A program made the position numbers and the translations under genes. Positions 62,483-64,000 of a stretch of DNA of 64,000 nt are shown piece after piece; within the stretch, counting starts at the first letter, position 1, and each line of letters opens with the position of its first letter. The stretch is from Alteromonas macleodii ATCC 27126. GTDB taxonomy: Bacteria; Pseudomonadota; Gammaproteobacteria; Enterobacterales; Alteromonadaceae. Location of the stretch: assembly GCF_000172635.2 (NCBI RefSeq), contig NC_018632.1, positions 4,278,001 to 4,342,000 on the forward strand, read 5' to 3'. A model generated the notes under the pieces. It saw only the letters and a list, made by a program, of their open reading frames with translations, was not told the origin of the DNA and searched no databases.

Positions 62483-64000
62483 TCGTCATCTCCAAAAATG
62501 TCATCTGGAATTTCGGGTGCCTCAAAGCTGGCAGGCTTTTTTATCGGTTCTACGTTATTTGGTATTTTTTGATTCGGGCTATGCTTTTTCGCTCCGACAG
62601 AGCGAGATTTTCGTTCATCAGCCAGCGCTTGCTTTTTATTTGCCTTTATCGCACTCACTCTCGAACGCGCAGATGCGTCTGAGGTATTTCCTTTGTGACG
62701 TTTCATCGCCGCTCTTATACGGTTTTCAATTCCTTCTTCCGCATCAAGCTGTTTGCTTTTATTAGCTTTTGCTTCAATATCGCCCATTAGCTTCACAGCA
62801 CGATTTGTTTGCTTGGCTTCATAAAACGTCATGTCTTGAAATGCACGGCTACGTTCAGTGAGGTTAGCGGCCCAGAACACTTGCTCTTGTTCTTTGGGAA
62901 ATATGTATATGCTGTTTGTGCTGCGTGGGTCGTAAGCAATTTCAACTTTTTTAGGCCTTGTACGATGCTTATCCCTTAAAAACCAACCAGCCTTAAATGC
63001 TTCAGGGCAGCTAAACGTCAAAGACTGAAACTTTATTCCCTCATTAGAAACTGTAGCCATTTCTCTTGGCAGAGTGTGAACTTTGAACTCTTTAACACCA
63101 GCGCTCCTCAACAGACCAGACCGATTCTCTATACCCCACTGCCACAAATTCTTTGGAGTACGTGGTAATTCGTCAGGTATACCAGCGTCAGCATCATACT
63201 TTTTCATAACACTTAAATTGTGCTTATAGATTAGTAATACAAGAATTTCTTCCAGCTCTAAAAGTGTTAATTGAGCGTCAAGACGATAGTCTTTTCCTCC
63301 ACGCTTTTTCACCGTTTCTGACGTTACTGCACCGGGAGTGTATGGTATGAAGTCGGCTTGGAGTGTCCTAAATCTTTGCTCGACTATACCCTTAGCGTCA
63401 CCTCTGCGAGCTTTAGCATTCTCGATACGAACGTTATAAGTGTTAACTAACGATTCCGATTGATGAGTAAGTAGCTCACCTTTGTCAGCTAGAATAGCAG
63501 TAGGTAGACCAATTGCTGGCCAGTCTTCAAATTCAATTGGTATACCTAGTCTCTTACAAACGTCGACTTTGTTCTCTAGACAATTTGCAATGCACATCAT
63601 GGCAAGCACATATGAAGGAGGTTCAAACGTCAGATAATAACCTACGACTAACCGAGAAAAGACGTCAATAGTTAGCATAAGTGTTGGTCGGCCTATGATT
63701 TTGGTAGAGTCTTTATCGCTAACTAAATATAAATCAACAATCGTAGCATCGAACTCAAATCTATCACCGGGCGCAAGTACTTGTGCCGTAGCAGTACTTT
63801 TTAGAGGCCTAATATCCTTTTCGTAGTCAATTTTTGAGCTTCTCAATTTTGCGGTATCAGAAGCGTCATACTCCATTTTAAAAAAATGTTTTAACTGTAG
63901 GATCGTCGGATAATCTTGGCTTTGGATGTCGGGATACTTCTTTCTAAATTCCAGCTCTACTTTACTCTGGACTTTAGTCCAAGGCATTCGCGTCACTTTT
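62479..64000 (-). CDS. tnsB: Tn7 TnsB homologue, C-terminal 500 or so residues (cut by window edge)
   Basis: The frame is open to the right edge. The true start lies some 190 residues further on, judged from Tn7 TnsB (702). A GTG at 63996 is in frame but probably internal. DDE residues, counted from that codon, are Asp83 (EFDATIVDLYLV), Asp171 (ILADKGEL) and Glu206 (GIVEQRFRTLQ). RRGDAKGIVE, LTERSRAF and NKKQALADERKSR match TnsB closely. It cuts and joins the 3' ends. tnsA should lie beyond. Confidence 0.95.
   Translation of the reverse strand, partial: KVTRMPWTKVQSKVELEFRKKYPDIQSQDYPTILQLKHFFKMEYDASDTAKLRSSKIDYEKDIRPLKSTATAQVLAPGDRFEFDATIVDLYLVSDKDSTKIIGRPTLMLTIDVFSRLVVGYYLTFEPPSYVLAMMCIANCLENKVDVCKRLGIPIEFEDWPAIGLPTAILADKGELLTHQSESLVNTYNVRIENAKARRGDAKGIVEQRFRTLQADFIPYTPGAVTSETVKKRGGKDYRLDAQLTLLELEEILVLLIYKHNLSVMKKYDADAGIPDELPRTPKNLWQWGIENRSGLLRSAGVKEFKVHTLPREMATVSNEGIKFQSLTFSCPEAFKAGWFLRDKHRTRPKKVEIAYDPRSTNSIYIFPKEQEQVFWAANLTERSRAFQDMTFYEAKQTNRAVKLMGDIEAKANKSKQLDAEEGIENRIRAAMKRHKGNTSDASARSRVSAIKANKKQALADERKSRSVGAKKHSPNQKIPNNVEPIKKPASFEAPEIPDDIFGDDE

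Larger units (their letters stand above)
25886..64000. mobile_element. Tn7-like genomic island (left limit uncertain, right end outside window)
   Basis: The stretch carries tnsB, tnsC, a tnsD/tniQ gene and tnsE plus cargo: restriction-modification, metal resistance and unknown modules. The left limit is set only by the change from conserved to accessory genes and by the orphan terminator. TGTGAGCACGAATTG at 25886 shares its first four bases with the Tn7 tip TGTGGGCGG but is not proven to be an end. The repeat at 25962 is another candidate. tnsA and the right end should lie past the right edge. Confidence 0.5.

Noticed and set aside
25657..64000. CRISPR array linked to the Tn7-like genes
   Set aside because: No regularly spaced 28-36-bp repeats and no Cas genes were found. 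The TniQ protein is of full TnsD length, which fits a protein-guided system.

Overview
The window looks like a chromosomal segment of a marine gammaproteobacterium of the Alteromonadales, most likely Alteromonas or a close relative. This rests on the mix of TonB receptor, FadL-type porin, cytochrome b561/YceI pair, ECF sigma factor and HMA/RND metal genes and on the moderate GC. It is inferred from protein families, not from a database match. No rRNA, tRNA or CRISPR array was seen.

Positions 1 to about 25,700 are ordinary chromosome. They hold an anti-sigma/ECF sigma pair divergent from a secreted subtilase, an outer-membrane barrel protein, a secreted Val-x-x-Thr repeat protein, arfB, an alpha/beta hydrolase, a lone Xre/MbcA/ParS-like antitoxin homologue, a CBS protein, cytochrome b561 plus YceI, a type II NADH dehydrogenase, a TonB receptor, an exported MTA/SAH nucleosidase-like lipoprotein, a LysR regulator, a FadL porin, a medium-chain reductase, a signalling block (GGDEF cyclase, hybrid histidine kinase, ABC-type periplasmic binding protein) and a luciferase-like flavin oxidoreductase.

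From about 25,850 to the right edge the DNA is a genomic island. At its right end, on the minus strand, lie clear homologues of Tn7 tnsB (cut by the edge) and tnsC. At 45.9-49.1 kb, on the plus strand, lie a TnsD/TniQ protein and a TnsE homologue, with a divergent Xre regulator and a 27-bp tandem operator array. Between the two tns blocks sit a type I restriction-modification operon (nuclease-like gene, hsdM, hsdS, hsdR), an ArdC-like metallopeptidase, a lipoprotein, membrane proteins and two small unknowns. Left of tniQ is a 1258-residue YobI/KAP-like P-loop NTPase. Further left is a metal-resistance block: cadR-like regulator, two CDF transporters, DUF3703, a His-rich periplasmic protein and czcCBA. 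Next comes a 3.2-kb ISNCY-type insertion sequence that carries merR-merT-merP and a GDCCVxC gene as passengers, and then a three-gene module (DUF3800, unknown, DUF5677).

The architecture appears nested. An 89-bp repeat family with invariant internal spacing occurs four times: 25,962, 26,777 and 32,592 in plus orientation, and 41,512 to 41,424 in minus orientation. The copies at 26,777 and 41,512 are abutted by the same 7-bp sequence, so 26,777-41,512 may be an inner transposon without its own transposase, sitting inside the larger Tn7-like element. The mer IS interrupts one of the repeat copies, with 16-bp direct repeats at its borders. A leftward-facing terminator at 25,852-25,882 has no gene feeding it, which fits a Tn7-type insertion that split a gene from its terminator. 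The target gene would then lie past the right edge. These structural proposals are inferences from sequence I could read by eye. Boundaries of the outer element are not established.
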